A stretch of DNA of 23,858 bases from a virus, in IMG/VR virus record IMGVR_UViG_3300036398_002399, positions 1-23,858 of that record. One strand, given 5' to 3'. Positions 1 to 6,322 of the stretch are shown piece after piece. Both the position numbers and the translations under genes were made by a program. Positions within the stretch are counted from its first letter, which is position 1. Every line of letters starts with the position of its first letter. The notes beneath the pieces were generated by a model. It saw only the letters and a list, made by a program, of their open reading frames with translations, had not been told where the DNA came from and did not search any database.

Positions 1-125
1 TCTTCGATTTCAACATAGATATTAATGCGATAGCGGTTTTCAAAAACATTAATAATTTTAATCATCAGATAGTTTTTGGGCTTATCTACTTGCTTAAACA
101 ATAAACTCTCAATCTCCAAATCCAT
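1..125 (-). CDS. Partial unknown protein (C-terminus beyond window edge)
   Basis: The reading frame opens at ATG (123-125) and stays open to the window edge, giving at least 41 residues starting MDLEIESLLF. Its start overlaps the TAA of the upstream gene by one base (TAATG), a coupling used throughout this window. The visible part is a mix of charged and hydrophobic residues with no motif I recognise. Only the N-terminus is visible, so no function is proposed. Confidence 0.6.
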   Translation of the reverse strand, partial: MDLEIESLLFKQVDKPKNYLMIKIINVFENRYRINIYVEIE

Positions 126-343
126 TATCTAGCCCTCCGATTTGCTCTATGAAGAATACGAATAGTTTCTTTAGCGTTGCTTGGAACCATCACCAGTTGT
201 GGGGCTGTTTTATGTTGGAAATCATTAAAACCCACAGCCCTATCCTCTATGCTACACTCTTTACAAATAATTTTACGTCCAGTCTCAGTTAAAAACTCAT
301 ACCGATCAATACCAACACAGTTTTTGCAATAGATACAGTTCAT
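125..343 (-). CDS. Small zinc-ribbon-like protein
   Basis: This 72-residue protein has two CxxC pairs, CIYC at residues 3-6 and CKEC near residues 27-30, spaced as in a small zinc ribbon. The C-terminal tail is strongly basic (HRANRRAR), which would suit nucleic-acid contact. A strong ribosome binding site (GGAGG, 6 nt before ATG) precedes the start, and a consensus promoter lies just upstream at 363-390, so this is probably the first gene of its transcript. Zinc binding is inferred from cysteine spacing; partner and role are unknown. Confidence 0.7.
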   Translation of the reverse strand: MNCIYCKNCVGIDRYEFLTETGRKIICKECSIEDRAVGFNDFQHKTAPQLVMVPSNAKETIRILHRANRRAR

Positions 344-362
344 GGCAACCTCCGTTTAGCGG

Positions 363-390
363 ATTATACCATTGTCATCGGCATTGTCAA
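363..390 (-). promoter_or_regulatory. Consensus sigma-70 promoter inside the 3' end of the deaminase gene
   Basis: On the minus strand TTGACA (385-390) and TATAAT (363-368) are separated by exactly 16 nt. Both boxes match the bacterial consensus fully. The promoter is embedded in the last codons of the deaminase gene, and its -10 box overlaps the TAA stop. It faces the zinc-ribbon gene starting at 343. The spacer contains CCGAT, shared with several other promoters here. Confidence 0.85.
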
Positions 391-822
391 TCCGTTTACT
401 TCAATTTTATTGCCAAAACTGTCACAAAAATTGCCATCGTCTGTGCTATAATAAATAGTGCTTAATCCCACAGCGTTAAGTAATTTACTACAGTTTTCAC
501 AAGGTTTGCTACCTAAAATAAGTCCTTTTCTATTAATACGCATAACAACAACTGACCAATTAGGATCAATGGTATTATACATATCAAGTAGTTTAGAAAT
601 AATACGAGATTCAGAATGATAATAGGGGAATTCCTTATATTTTGGAAGGTTAAAATTTTCACCAATCCTATACGCACCAGTATGCGTCTTAACCGGGTTA
701 TTTTGGGTGAAACAAATCATTTTCGTACCATCAAAGACAGAACAATAATGGTAACACCGAATCAACGGACTAGGATTCCAATGATTATATGACTTACGAA
801 TTGTCTTGTTTATTATCTTCAT
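364..822 (-). CDS. Cytidine/deoxycytidylate deaminase-like zinc protein
   Basis: This 152-residue protein carries the two zinc-site motifs of the cytidine deaminase fold. They are H-x-E (HSE, residues 69-71), which supplies a zinc ligand and the catalytic glutamate, and PCENC (residues 107-111), which supplies two cysteine ligands. Members of the fold deaminate cytidine, dCMP or related bases; phage versions often make dUMP for dTMP synthesis, which would fit the nearby thyX. The substrate is uncertain because the N-terminal 65 residues are unlike classical dCMP deaminases. The gene overlaps the upstream gene by 29 nt and has only a weak ribosome binding site. Its last codons double as a promoter. 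Confidence 0.75.
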   Translation of the reverse strand: MKIINKTIRKSYNHWNPSPLIRCYHYCSVFDGTKMICFTQNNPVKTHTGAYRIGENFNLPKYKEFPYYHSESRIISKLLDMYNTIDPNWSVVVMRINRKGLILGSKPCENCSKLLNAVGLSTIYYSTDDGNFCDSFGNKIEVNGLTMPMTMV

Positions 823-976
823 TATCTGTTATGTCCAATATATTTTGCTTAGTTTTGAGATAAATATCATCTGTCATTGGTTCTGGATACGATTGATTAA
901 CAGATGGTAGTGGAGTAAGAGTTACTCTCTTAGTTTGGGGGGCATCTGTTAATTTAATTTTTTTTGGCTCTTTCAT
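794..976 (-). CDS. Small hydrophilic unknown protein
   Basis: This 60-residue protein is rich in Lys, Thr, Pro and Asp and is probably disordered. The start is supported by AGAGG about 8 nt upstream of ATG. It ends 29 nt inside the deaminase gene in another frame, a longer overlap than most here. No domain is recognised. Confidence 0.6.
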   Translation of the reverse strand: MKEPKKIKLTDAPQTKRVTLTPLPSVNQSYPEPMTDDIYLKTKQNILDITDNEDNKQDNS

Positions 977-989
977 TGTTCAACCTCTT

Positions 990-1136
990 TTATTTCGTCG
1001 CTATCATATACAAGCCCATATTAGCAAAAGCATAACCTGTATACGCTATACCGAGACCAGTATTTCCCTTTAGATATTGTTCTATAGCCACCCATGAATA
1101 TACGCATCCTGTTAATGCAATTAGCCATCCGCTCAT
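990..1136 (-). CDS. Micro membrane protein (48 aa)
   Basis: The start is at ATG 1134-1136, with AAGGA about 9 nt upstream. The product begins MSGWLIALTGCVYSW and has two short hydrophobic stretches (residues about 3-18 and 28-46), so it is probably membrane-inserted. It ends 13 nt before the next gene. It is the last minus-strand gene before the inserted HNH endonuclease, so its original upstream neighbour was probably uvsE. Function unknown. Confidence 0.65.
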   Translation of the reverse strand: MSGWLIALTGCVYSWVAIEQYLKGNTGLGIAYTGYAFANMGLYMIATK

Positions 1137-1211
1137 GTTATTAAAGTCCTTTTGGTGTATTTTATATTTTGTGGTATGTGCGAGATACCAAATCTACAAT
1201 ATAATAATCAG

Positions 1212-1262
1212 AAAACGCTCTTTCTGCAATTACTCGCACTAATTGTTGTTTGGGCGTTTTTT
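1212..1262 (+). other. Hairpin with U-tract just upstream of the HNH gene
   Basis: AAAACGC (1212-1218) pairs perfectly with GCGTTTT (1254-1260) across a 35-nt loop and runs into a T tract at 1257-1262, just before the ribosome binding site of the HNH gene. It may be a weak terminator or a leader structure that limits endonuclease expression. The loop is long for a terminator, so confidence is low. Confidence 0.3.
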
Positions 1263-1275
1263 GTTAGGTGTTCCG

Positions 1276-1857
1276 ATGGATTATACCAAAGTTTGTAAAG
1301 TTTGTCAAGAAAAATTGCCAGCAACGAGTGAATATTTTCATAAATCAAAAGGAGGTAAGTTTGGTTGTAGAAATCAATGCAAAAAATGTATTGCTAATAC
1401 AACTGACCGAGAAGCAAGGAAAAAATATTATAGTCAATATTATCAAAAAAATAAAACCAAAGTAATAAAACATCAATTAGAATATATTAAAAACAATAGA
1501 GATAAAGTTAATAAAAGACATAATGATAAATATTATTCTGATATTAACTATAAAATGAAACATAATCTAAAAAGACGAATGAATAATGCTATCAAAGGAC
1601 ACTTTAAAGATTGTTCAACTTTAAAATTATTAGGTTGTGATTTAGAAACCGTAAGAAAACATTTAGAATCTAAATTTACAGAAGGTATGAATTGGAATAA
1701 TTATGGTCAGTGGCATATAGATCATATTATGCCTTGTGCTAGTTTTGATCTAAGTGATCCAGAACAGCAGAGAAAATGTTTTCATTATACTAATTTGCAA
1801 CCATTGTGGGCGAAAGAGAATATGCAAAAGAGGGATAAAGTTCCTGGTATTTTTTAA
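1276..1857 (+). CDS. HNH homing-type endonuclease
   Basis: This is the only convincing plus-strand gene in the window, 193 residues from ATG 1276. AGG at 1266-1268 sits 7 nt upstream; a TTG at 1243 in the same frame lacks such a site. The N-terminus has paired cysteines, C7-C10 and C35-C38, as a zinc-binding module. A highly Lys/Tyr-rich middle (residues 45-105) would bind DNA. The C-terminus carries the HNH core, WHIDHIMP at 146-153 with H147, D149 and H150, then NLQPLW from N173 and N182. Such enzymes nick or cut DNA and spread as free-standing mobile genes between phage genes. Its last 68 nt overlap the 3' end of uvsE on the opposite strand. Opposite orientation and high Lys/AT content point to a recent insertion. 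Confidence 0.88.
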   Translation: MDYTKVCKVCQEKLPATSEYFHKSKGGKFGCRNQCKKCIANTTDREARKKYYSQYYQKNKTKVIKHQLEYIKNNRDKVNKRHNDKYYSDINYKMKHNLKRRMNNAIKGHFKDCSTLKLLGCDLETVRKHLESKFTEGMNWNNYGQWHIDHIMPCASFDLSDPEQQRKCFHYTNLQPLWAKENMQKRDKVPGIF

Positions 1858-2740
1858 TAGCAAGACACTTTTGTTTTATTTCAAAATCTAGATCGAATTC
1901 TAGTCCGTAAGTATTAATAGGTTCTACTGCATACTCTGCGTGTTTGCGAGGATTATTGCCCGGTGCTGATTCGCTATAATGAAATAAAGGACGATTACAT
2001 CCGGCAGTTAGCCATGTTTCGTGACAACGACGTATTGCAACTTCTTCGCTAAGATTATCTGGATGACATTTATGATGTAAATAATCGAATGTGATAGGTA
2101 TTTGTGTAATAGGATGAAAAATATCAGTTAGTTGCTTAACGCTCCAGCAAGTAATCTTATCGTCACATTCTATTGTGATACGTTTTTGACAATTCTCGTC
2201 TAATTTTTTGAAATTGTTATAAAATCTGTGAGATATTTCTTCTCTAGTTCCGCTATTAGAATGTATATGAAAATTCATTGGCGATCTATGATCTGCTGGA
2301 AGTCCGATCCTATCAAAGAAACTACTGTAAAAATTAAGTTCTGTAATAGTTTTTTCAACAACTCTATCGGTAAGACTAGATAGGCTGTTAAACTCACTAG
2401 GATGGACAGAAACCCTAACTCCTGTATCTACAATAGTTTGTGAGATAATATCGAACTGGTCTTGAATATTGTCATAATTAGGCAAATCTTCTAATGAGAT
2501 ATTAGCCTCGTCAAAAGTGATAAGAGGAAATAGATCACTACTAACTCTATAAACGTAGCCATTATCGCCGCAGAATTTGATTGTTTCATTAGTTACAACC
2601 ATGTTATTGTGAATACGATCACCAAGAATAGTTAACGCCTCTACTCTTGGAAGCGAAGAAAAACGCTTGTAGGTCATGGTTTGAAATCCATGCCCCTGTT
2701 CCTTAAGTTTTAAAGATATGCAACACAGACCGTAAGCCAT
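1790..2740 (-). CDS. uvsE: UV damage endonuclease (UvsE/UVDE family)
   Basis: This 316-residue TIM-barrel enzyme of the UVDE family nicks DNA 5' of UV photoproducts and starts excision repair. The family start appears as MAYGLCCIS. Likely metal ligands are visible: H113 in RVSVHPSE, H158/H160 in NFHIHSNSG, E191 in ITIECDD, D219 and H222/H223 in FDYLHHKCH, H254 in LFHYSES, H267, and E287 in the terminal FDLDFEIKQK. About 20 residues after the normal family end are translated from DNA antisense to the HNH gene, so the C-terminus was probably altered by that insertion. A consensus promoter lies directly upstream, and TAGGAG precedes the ATG. Confidence 0.93.
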   Translation of the reverse strand: MAYGLCCISLKLKEQGHGFQTMTYKRFSSLPRVEALTILGDRIHNNMVVTNETIKFCGDNGYVYRVSSDLFPLITFDEANISLEDLPNYDNIQDQFDIISQTIVDTGVRVSVHPSEFNSLSSLTDRVVEKTITELNFYSSFFDRIGLPADHRSPMNFHIHSNSGTREEISHRFYNNFKKLDENCQKRITIECDDKITCWSVKQLTDIFHPITQIPITFDYLHHKCHPDNLSEEVAIRRCHETWLTAGCNRPLFHYSESAPGNNPRKHAEYAVEPINTYGLEFDLDFEIKQKCLAIKKYQELYPSFAYSLSPTMVAN

Positions 2741-2761
2741 AGATTCTCCTAAGATAGCGTC

Positions 2762-2789
2762 AGTATACTAGGCTATCGGCATCTGTCAA
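2762..2789 (-). promoter_or_regulatory. Sigma-70 promoter for uvsE
   Basis: On the minus strand TTGACA (2784-2789) and TATACT (2762-2767) are 16 nt apart. The TGA inside TTGACA is also the stop codon of the metalloprotein gene. The spacer contains CCGAT. The predicted transcript start is near 2755, giving a short leader with TAGGAG before the uvsE ATG. Confidence 0.85.
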
Positions 2790-3436
2790 GACGATTCTTG
2801 AGTTTCTTCGTATTCTAGTAGGAGTGCCTCCCTCATAGGCTCTGTGATATTACTAGAATCTAAGTAGTAATCTAAATTAGTATTAAATTTATTAGGCATA
2901 TGATTAAGAACCCTTTCAGAATATATAGGATTCTTTGGTCTTTTTCGTAAAGAACGATTGATGTGATAATGAAACAAATATGCGTTTACAGCACGAATAT
3001 ATTTATCTAAGTCAATATCCTCTATAGGATTATTCTGTAATAGTTTTAATGCTTTCTTCTCACAATCATGTTCTAGTTCAATAATATCATGTAAACTTTG
3101 ATCTATTTGATCGTCAGTATATGTACAATCTTTAATATCTTCTGAGTATTTAAGAGATGGAAAACTAATCCAATCAAATAGGATATCATAAGTAGACATA
3201 CTTTTATTCCATAATTCACGATCATGTTTCCACTGTAAATAATGACAGTATTCATGCACAAAAGTTTCAAAACCCATGTGATGATCTAGGGCCACCACAA
3301 ACTCTTTCTCCCCTTCTTCCGCACCAAACCACCCACCATAACCATCAAGATTTGTTTTTTTATGTAGCAACACAGAAAATCCATTGGCTAAAAGTTCTCT
3401 AGTACATTTTGTTATAAAATTTAATTTAGTGTCCAT
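2786..3436 (-). CDS. HExxH zinc metalloprotein, putative peptidase
   Basis: This 216-residue protein contains HEYCH at residues 61-65 in a helix-like context (ETFVHEYCHYLQW). That matches the HExxH zinc site of gluzincin metallopeptidases. A candidate third ligand is E122 or E126 in ELEHDCEKKA, about 60 residues further on. The rest is mainly helical with no signal peptide, so it should act in the host cytoplasm. Peptidase activity is inferred from the motif only, and a substrate cannot be named. It lies 2 nt downstream of the 63-residue gene, and its stop codon lies inside the uvsE promoter. Confidence 0.7.
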   Translation of the reverse strand: MDTKLNFITKCTRELLANGFSVLLHKKTNLDGYGGWFGAEEGEKEFVVALDHHMGFETFVHEYCHYLQWKHDRELWNKSMSTYDILFDWISFPSLKYSEDIKDCTYTDDQIDQSLHDIIELEHDCEKKALKLLQNNPIEDIDLDKYIRAVNAYLFHYHINRSLRKRPKNPIYSERVLNHMPNKFNTNLDYYLDSSNITEPMREALLLEYEETQESS

Positions 3437-3438
3437 AC

Positions 3439-3630
3439 TTATACTCTGTTTTCGGTAACGTCTATCGCAGAATAAATTCTCATAATTTTATGGGTGGGTT
3501 CAAAATATTGCTGAAAAGCCAGTTGTGCCTCTAATTCAGTTGTTGTAAAAAATGTTTCATGCAGTAAAATAGTTTGTTTATATTCATCGTTTTTTTCGTA
3601 TCCCTGACCAGTAACCAAAAATTCTAGCAT
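3439..3630 (-). CDS. Small unknown protein (63 aa)
   Basis: The start overlaps the upstream stop as TAATG (3628-3632), and the stop is 2 nt from the metalloprotein gene, so the three are probably co-translated. The product is soluble and mixed-charge, with a predicted helix around TTTELEAQLAFQQYF. No motif is recognised. Confidence 0.6.
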   Translation of the reverse strand: MLEFLVTGQGYEKNDEYKQTILLHETFFTTTELEAQLAFQQYFEPTHKIMRIYSAIDVTENRV

Positions 3631-3788
3631 TATATTTTTTCTTTCTTGTTATAGTTTTCTTGTCTCAGTTTATCTTCCTTCTGCATATAATAAGCCATAG
3701 AAACCAAAAAGAATAACCCACCAAACAATACTACCAGCCCAACCAGTAGATATATGGCGAACAAAGATAGTACGAGATTGATTAACAT
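3630..3788 (-). CDS. Micro membrane protein (52 aa)
   Basis: The N-terminal 33 residues (MLINLVLSLFAIYLLVG and onward) are almost entirely hydrophobic, enough for one transmembrane helix. A charged tail of about 18 residues rich in Lys and Glu follows. The start lies 2 nt after the stop of the preceding small membrane gene, and the stop overlaps the next start (TAATG). Function unknown. Confidence 0.65.
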   Translation of the reverse strand: MLINLVLSLFAIYLLVGLVVLFGGLFFLVSMAYYMQKEDKLRQENYNKKEKI

Positions 3789-3790
3789 AT

Positions 3791-3913
3791 CTAGTCTTTC
3801 GAGATTTTAAGGACAATTCCTAAAATAGTGAACATTATACAGCATATACCTATGAATACGAAAGGAAAAGCGAATAATATATCACTATATTCTGAGTATT
3901 TTACTACTACCAT
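3791..3913 (-). CDS. Micro membrane protein (40 aa) overlapping thyX
   Basis: The ATG (3911-3913) lies inside the last codons of thyX, with GGAGG 7 nt upstream, an ideal ribosome binding site encoded by the thyX 3' end. Residues about 12-35 form one hydrophobic helix, flanked by a short N-terminus and the basic tail KISKD. It overlaps thyX by 7 nt and is followed 2 nt later by another membrane protein. Confidence 0.65.
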   Translation of the reverse strand: MVVVKYSEYSDILFAFPFVFIGICCIMFTILGIVLKISKD

Positions 3914-4542
3914 CCCAAAGCCTCCGACGTTATTGGAAACTGCTGTTTAAAAATTTCTTTGGCTTCATTAGCGATTAACATATGTTCTTTCTGAGTGCCG
4001 TGGCTAGACCTAAGATCAATATAATGAACCCAAGATCTTATACTACCAGACATATAAAGCCTAGTAGGAGTAGCCAAAGGCAATATGAATCTAGCACATT
4101 CTTTAGCAACTCCATCCGCTAACATTCCATCATATATAGATTTGGCTTTTGCGAAATGCTCTCTAATTTTAGTATTCCACTTAGACTTAATGGTATCTTC
4201 TATATCATTTATGCTATTTTGTCTATTTTTTGTGTCTTGTCTCCTTAGTTCAAATAACGGTATGTTATCAGATAAAAGAGTAGTATCTGCATATCTTTGG
4301 GAAAATTCTTGATAGGTGAAACTTCTATGTCTTAAAATTTGTGCGGCAATACCCCTGCTGGTTTCTATTTGCAGGGTCATAAAAGCCTGTTCAAATATTG
4401 ACCAATGCTGATGATCTATACAGTACTTCAATAGTTTGCTGTAGTTTTCATTATCTTGATTAGAGGGGTTACTAACCCTAGCACAATAAGATATTAGTTT
4501 TTCTGCGTCTGGAGTAGCACTGATGAATTTTACTGAGTTCAT
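3907..4542 (-). CDS. thyX: FAD-dependent thymidylate synthase ThyX
   Basis: ThyX methylates dUMP to dTMP using methylene-tetrahydrofolate, FAD and NADPH. This 211-residue protein has the ThyX signature RHR-x7-S exactly (RHRSFTYQEFS at residues 71-81, followed by QRY). It also has the upstream HWSIFEQA helix and the C-terminal RSWVHYIDLR-type segment that contacts dUMP and folate in the family. The length is normal for phage and bacterial ThyX. The start overlaps the upstream gene as ATGA. With the deaminase at 364-822 it suggests this phage boosts dTMP supply. Confidence 0.95.
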   Translation of the reverse strand: MNSVKFISATPDAEKLISYCARVSNPSNQDNENYSKLLKYCIDHQHWSIFEQAFMTLQIETSRGIAAQILRHRSFTYQEFSQRYADTTLLSDNIPLFELRRQDTKNRQNSINDIEDTIKSKWNTKIREHFAKAKSIYDGMLADGVAKECARFILPLATPTRLYMSGSIRSWVHYIDLRSSHGTQKEHMLIANEAKEIFKQQFPITSEALGW

Positions 4543-4721
4543 TTGGATTCCCTATTTTGAAAATATCTTGTTATTTTTTCCCATGCTGGCTTAAAAAAAT
4601 AGACAGCAACAAACCCAATAATCCCATTAATAGCAGAAGATAGTAGACCAGTAATAGTCAATGCTGGCAGACATTGTATTTTATTGTCTTTACTAGAGTG
4701 TTTATCAGTAGTCTGACACAT
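4539..4721 (-). CDS. Small single-span membrane protein
   Basis: This 60-residue protein has a polar N-terminus, one hydrophobic segment at about residues 20-43 and a basic C-terminus (WEKITRYFQNRESK), suggesting the tail stays in the cytoplasm. AGGAAAG lies about 8 nt before ATG. It overlaps thyX by the ATGA junction, so the two are translationally coupled. Function unknown. Confidence 0.7.
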   Translation of the reverse strand: MCQTTDKHSSKDNKIQCLPALTITGLLSSAINGIIGFVAVYFFKPAWEKITRYFQNRESK

Positions 4722-4959
4722 TAAACTTTCCTATCGCTTTAGATTCTTGAAAGACTGCCTGATGCTCTGTCCATTTATTATTAGTAATACTATTATAGAT
4801 ATCTTTCGCAAGTTTACTAACGCTTAATGAAACGCCGCTTACTTGAGGATCGTCTACTTTAGACCAATAATATGAATGTCCATTAACACTATCGTCTTTT
4901 TGTTTAACGGTTTCGTATCCTTTTTCTTTTGCCCACTTTTTTATTTCTGACCACAGCAT
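4705..4959 (-). CDS. Unknown protein (84 aa)
   Basis: I place the start at 4959 (MLWSEIKKWAKEKGY), where AGGAGA lies 8 nt upstream; an ATG at 4986 has no such site. The N-terminal lysine-rich helix is followed by a probable beta region around VSGVSLSVSKLAKDI. It overlaps the upstream gene by 56 nt and the next by 17 nt. No family is recognised. Confidence 0.65.
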   Translation of the reverse strand: MLWSEIKKWAKEKGYETVKQKDDSVNGHSYYWSKVDDPQVSGVSLSVSKLAKDIYNSITNNKWTEHQAVFQESKAIGKFNVSDY

Positions 4960-5107
4960 TAATTTTTCTCCTAGATTCACTTTCATTATATAACTTGGTT
5001 CTTAATCTATCAATATCATTAATCTGATTTATATTTAATTGATGACCTTGGGCTAGGGCATAATTACAAATATGGATTAAGGTTTCATAATCATTAAGGG
5101 TCAACAT
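4904..5107 (-). CDS. Unknown protein (67 aa) with basic tail
   Basis: From ATG 5107 the product begins MLTLNDYETLIHICNYAL, helical, and ends in a very basic tail (KKVGKRKRIRNR) that lies within the overlap with the next gene. The ribosome binding site is weak, so translation may depend on coupling with the gene ending at 5118. The frame stays open upstream to a TTG at 5209, which lacks support as a start. Confidence 0.5.
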   Translation of the reverse strand: MLTLNDYETLIHICNYALAQGHQLNINQINDIDRLRTKLYNESESRRKINAVVRNKKVGKRKRIRNR

Positions 5108-5117
5108 ATCGGCCCAA

Positions 5118-5474
5118 CTATTTTTGCAGTTGCTCCTGTGCTGAGATATGTCTTTTATATTTGAATCCCTGAGAGAATCCGGCCATATAGGCTCGTTTAA
5201 CAGAACCAAAAACAGAATAATCTTCTTGGTTTACTATGTTTCTATTTTTTATGGCCCAATCCACGAAACTTTTTTCCTCGTCGGATTCCTCTTCCAAATT
5301 TTTTAGGTACAGATCACAATACTGATAGGTTTCTCTGTTTAGTCTTGTGTCTATAGTGCTAAATATAGTCATTTCTGGTGACTGCTTAAAAATAGACGTT
5401 ATTACTAATTCGTCCATAAAAACATTATACACAACATCCCCAACCTTTAACGAGATAGCCTGATCTAGTCTCAT
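5118..5474 (-). CDS. Unknown protein (118 aa)
   Basis: GAGG lies about 8 nt upstream of ATG, and the start overlaps the upstream stop (ATGA). The N-terminus looks like a small beta-barrel (LKVGDVVYNVFMDELVITSI), as in phage proteins that begin with a short SH3-like domain. A Glu/Asp-rich loop and a C-terminal helix (VKRAYMAGFSQGFKY) follow. Function unknown. Confidence 0.65.
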   Translation of the reverse strand: MRLDQAISLKVGDVVYNVFMDELVITSIFKQSPEMTIFSTIDTRLNRETYQYCDLYLKNLEEESDEEKSFVDWAIKNRNIVNQEDYSVFGSVKRAYMAGFSQGFKYKRHISAQEQLQK

Positions 5475-5704
5475 ATTGAGTCCTCAGTAATCTTAAAACG
5501 ATTAGCACAATTATCGTAAGCGTCCTCAAGACTGTCAGCAACTCTGAATTTCCATAGATCATCACTAGAATCTATATCCAAAGCGTCTATGTATTCCACA
5601 AGATACTTTAAAATATGCTCAAGACCGACCTCATCAACAAGAGTTTTAATTTTTGGTTTATTCGTTAAATATCTGACTTCTTTCATAATTTCTTTCGTTT
5701 TCAT
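5471..5704 (-). CDS. Unknown acidic helical protein (77 aa)
   Basis: Predominantly helical and acidic, with hydrophobic residues spaced for packing (LEHILKYLVEYIDAL). ATGA overlaps at both ends show tight coupling to its neighbours. No motif recognised. Confidence 0.6.
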   Translation of the reverse strand: MKTKEIMKEVRYLTNKPKIKTLVDEVGLEHILKYLVEYIDALDIDSSDDLWKFRVADSLEDAYDNCANRFKITEDSI

Positions 5705-6012
5705 TTTTTATACAGGTATGTTCCGGCCCAATCGCAATCGCTGAGTATTTGATTAAATTCTGTGATTAAACTATATCTCTTGTTTTTATACGGACTACTC
5801 CAACTTGCTGCTTTATATACATCTCCATTTTGCTTGTCTACAAAAGCATGAACCGTATCTTGTTTAGTGTCTTGATAGGTCATCATTATTTTTATATACC
5901 TTTTACCTACAGAATAGTGGAAATAAATATTTTGATTACCATAGGTTTGATTTTTCGCTTTGTTTTCTAAAGTGTCGCACCAAATATTTATCCTATCATG
6001 GAGTTGTATCAT
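5701..6012 (-). CDS. Conserved phage-type unknown protein (103 aa)
   Basis: The segment HAFVDKQNGDVYKAASW (residues about 56-72) followed by SPYKNKRYSL resembles a small family I have seen in many lytic phages and cyanophages, always without a known function. The fold looks mainly beta. The start overlaps the upstream stop as TAATG. The promoter at 6108-6136 would give it a leader of about 90 nt. Confidence 0.7.
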   Translation of the reverse strand: MIQLHDRINIWCDTLENKAKNQTYGNQNIYFHYSVGKRYIKIMMTYQDTKQDTVHAFVDKQNGDVYKAASWSSPYKNKRYSLITEFNQILSDCDWAGTYLYKK

Positions 6013-6104
6013 TAGGAAATACTTCCGATCAAATATCCTATTATAAATGAAATAAAAACAATAGAAAGACAGATACTAAGTCTTTTAGTGTTCACTCTGC
6101 TCAT
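6012..6104 (-). CDS. Possible micro membrane protein (30 aa)
   Basis: The frame from ATG 6104 encodes a basic N-terminus (MSRVNTKR) and one hydrophobic helix to the end, and its TAA overlaps the next start. It has no ribosome binding site. The promoter just upstream would start transcription at about 6101, inside or after this ATG. Expression would then need read-through or a leaderless transcript. It may simply be leader RNA. Confidence 0.35.
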   Translation of the reverse strand: MSRVNTKRLSICLSIVFISFIIGYLIGSIS

Positions 6105-6107
6105 GGT

Positions 6108-6136
6108 AGTATACCGTGTCTAGTTTGTTTTGTCAA
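6108..6136 (-). promoter_or_regulatory. Sigma-70 promoter overlapping a stop codon
   Basis: On the minus strand TTGACA (6131-6136) and TATACT (6108-6113) are 17 nt apart. The TGA within TTGACA is the stop codon of the upstream gene. It should drive the run that includes thyX's downstream neighbours from 6012. Confidence 0.8.
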
Positions 6137-6315
6137 GGCTTTAGTTCTATTTTTGGTATATAGTCATCCACTGTATGCTCTATGGTTTTAATCTCTAAAA
6201 CTAGTACAGCATCTATACTAGGGGATGTTTGTTGATGATTGTTAATTAACGACTGTATTTCTTGGCATATATATTCGCACTGTATTTGTTTATCAAGTCT
6301 AATGGCTTTCATCAT
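6133..6315 (-). CDS. Small unknown protein (60 aa)
   Basis: Starts with two Met codons (6315 or 6312). It is helical at the N-terminus, with a C-terminal strand-like segment (DAVLVLEIKTIEH). The ribosome binding site is poor, and the gene starts 7 nt after the phosphoesterase stop, so it is likely coupled. Its stop codon is part of the -35 box above. Confidence 0.55.
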   Translation of the reverse strand: MMKAIRLDKQIQCEYICQEIQSLINNHQQTSPSIDAVLVLEIKTIEHTVDDYIPKIELKP

Positions 6316-6322
6316 ATTATGT

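Noticed and set aside
4085-4312. Plus-strand open frame inside thyX
   Set aside because: Antisense shadow of a confidently assigned gene.
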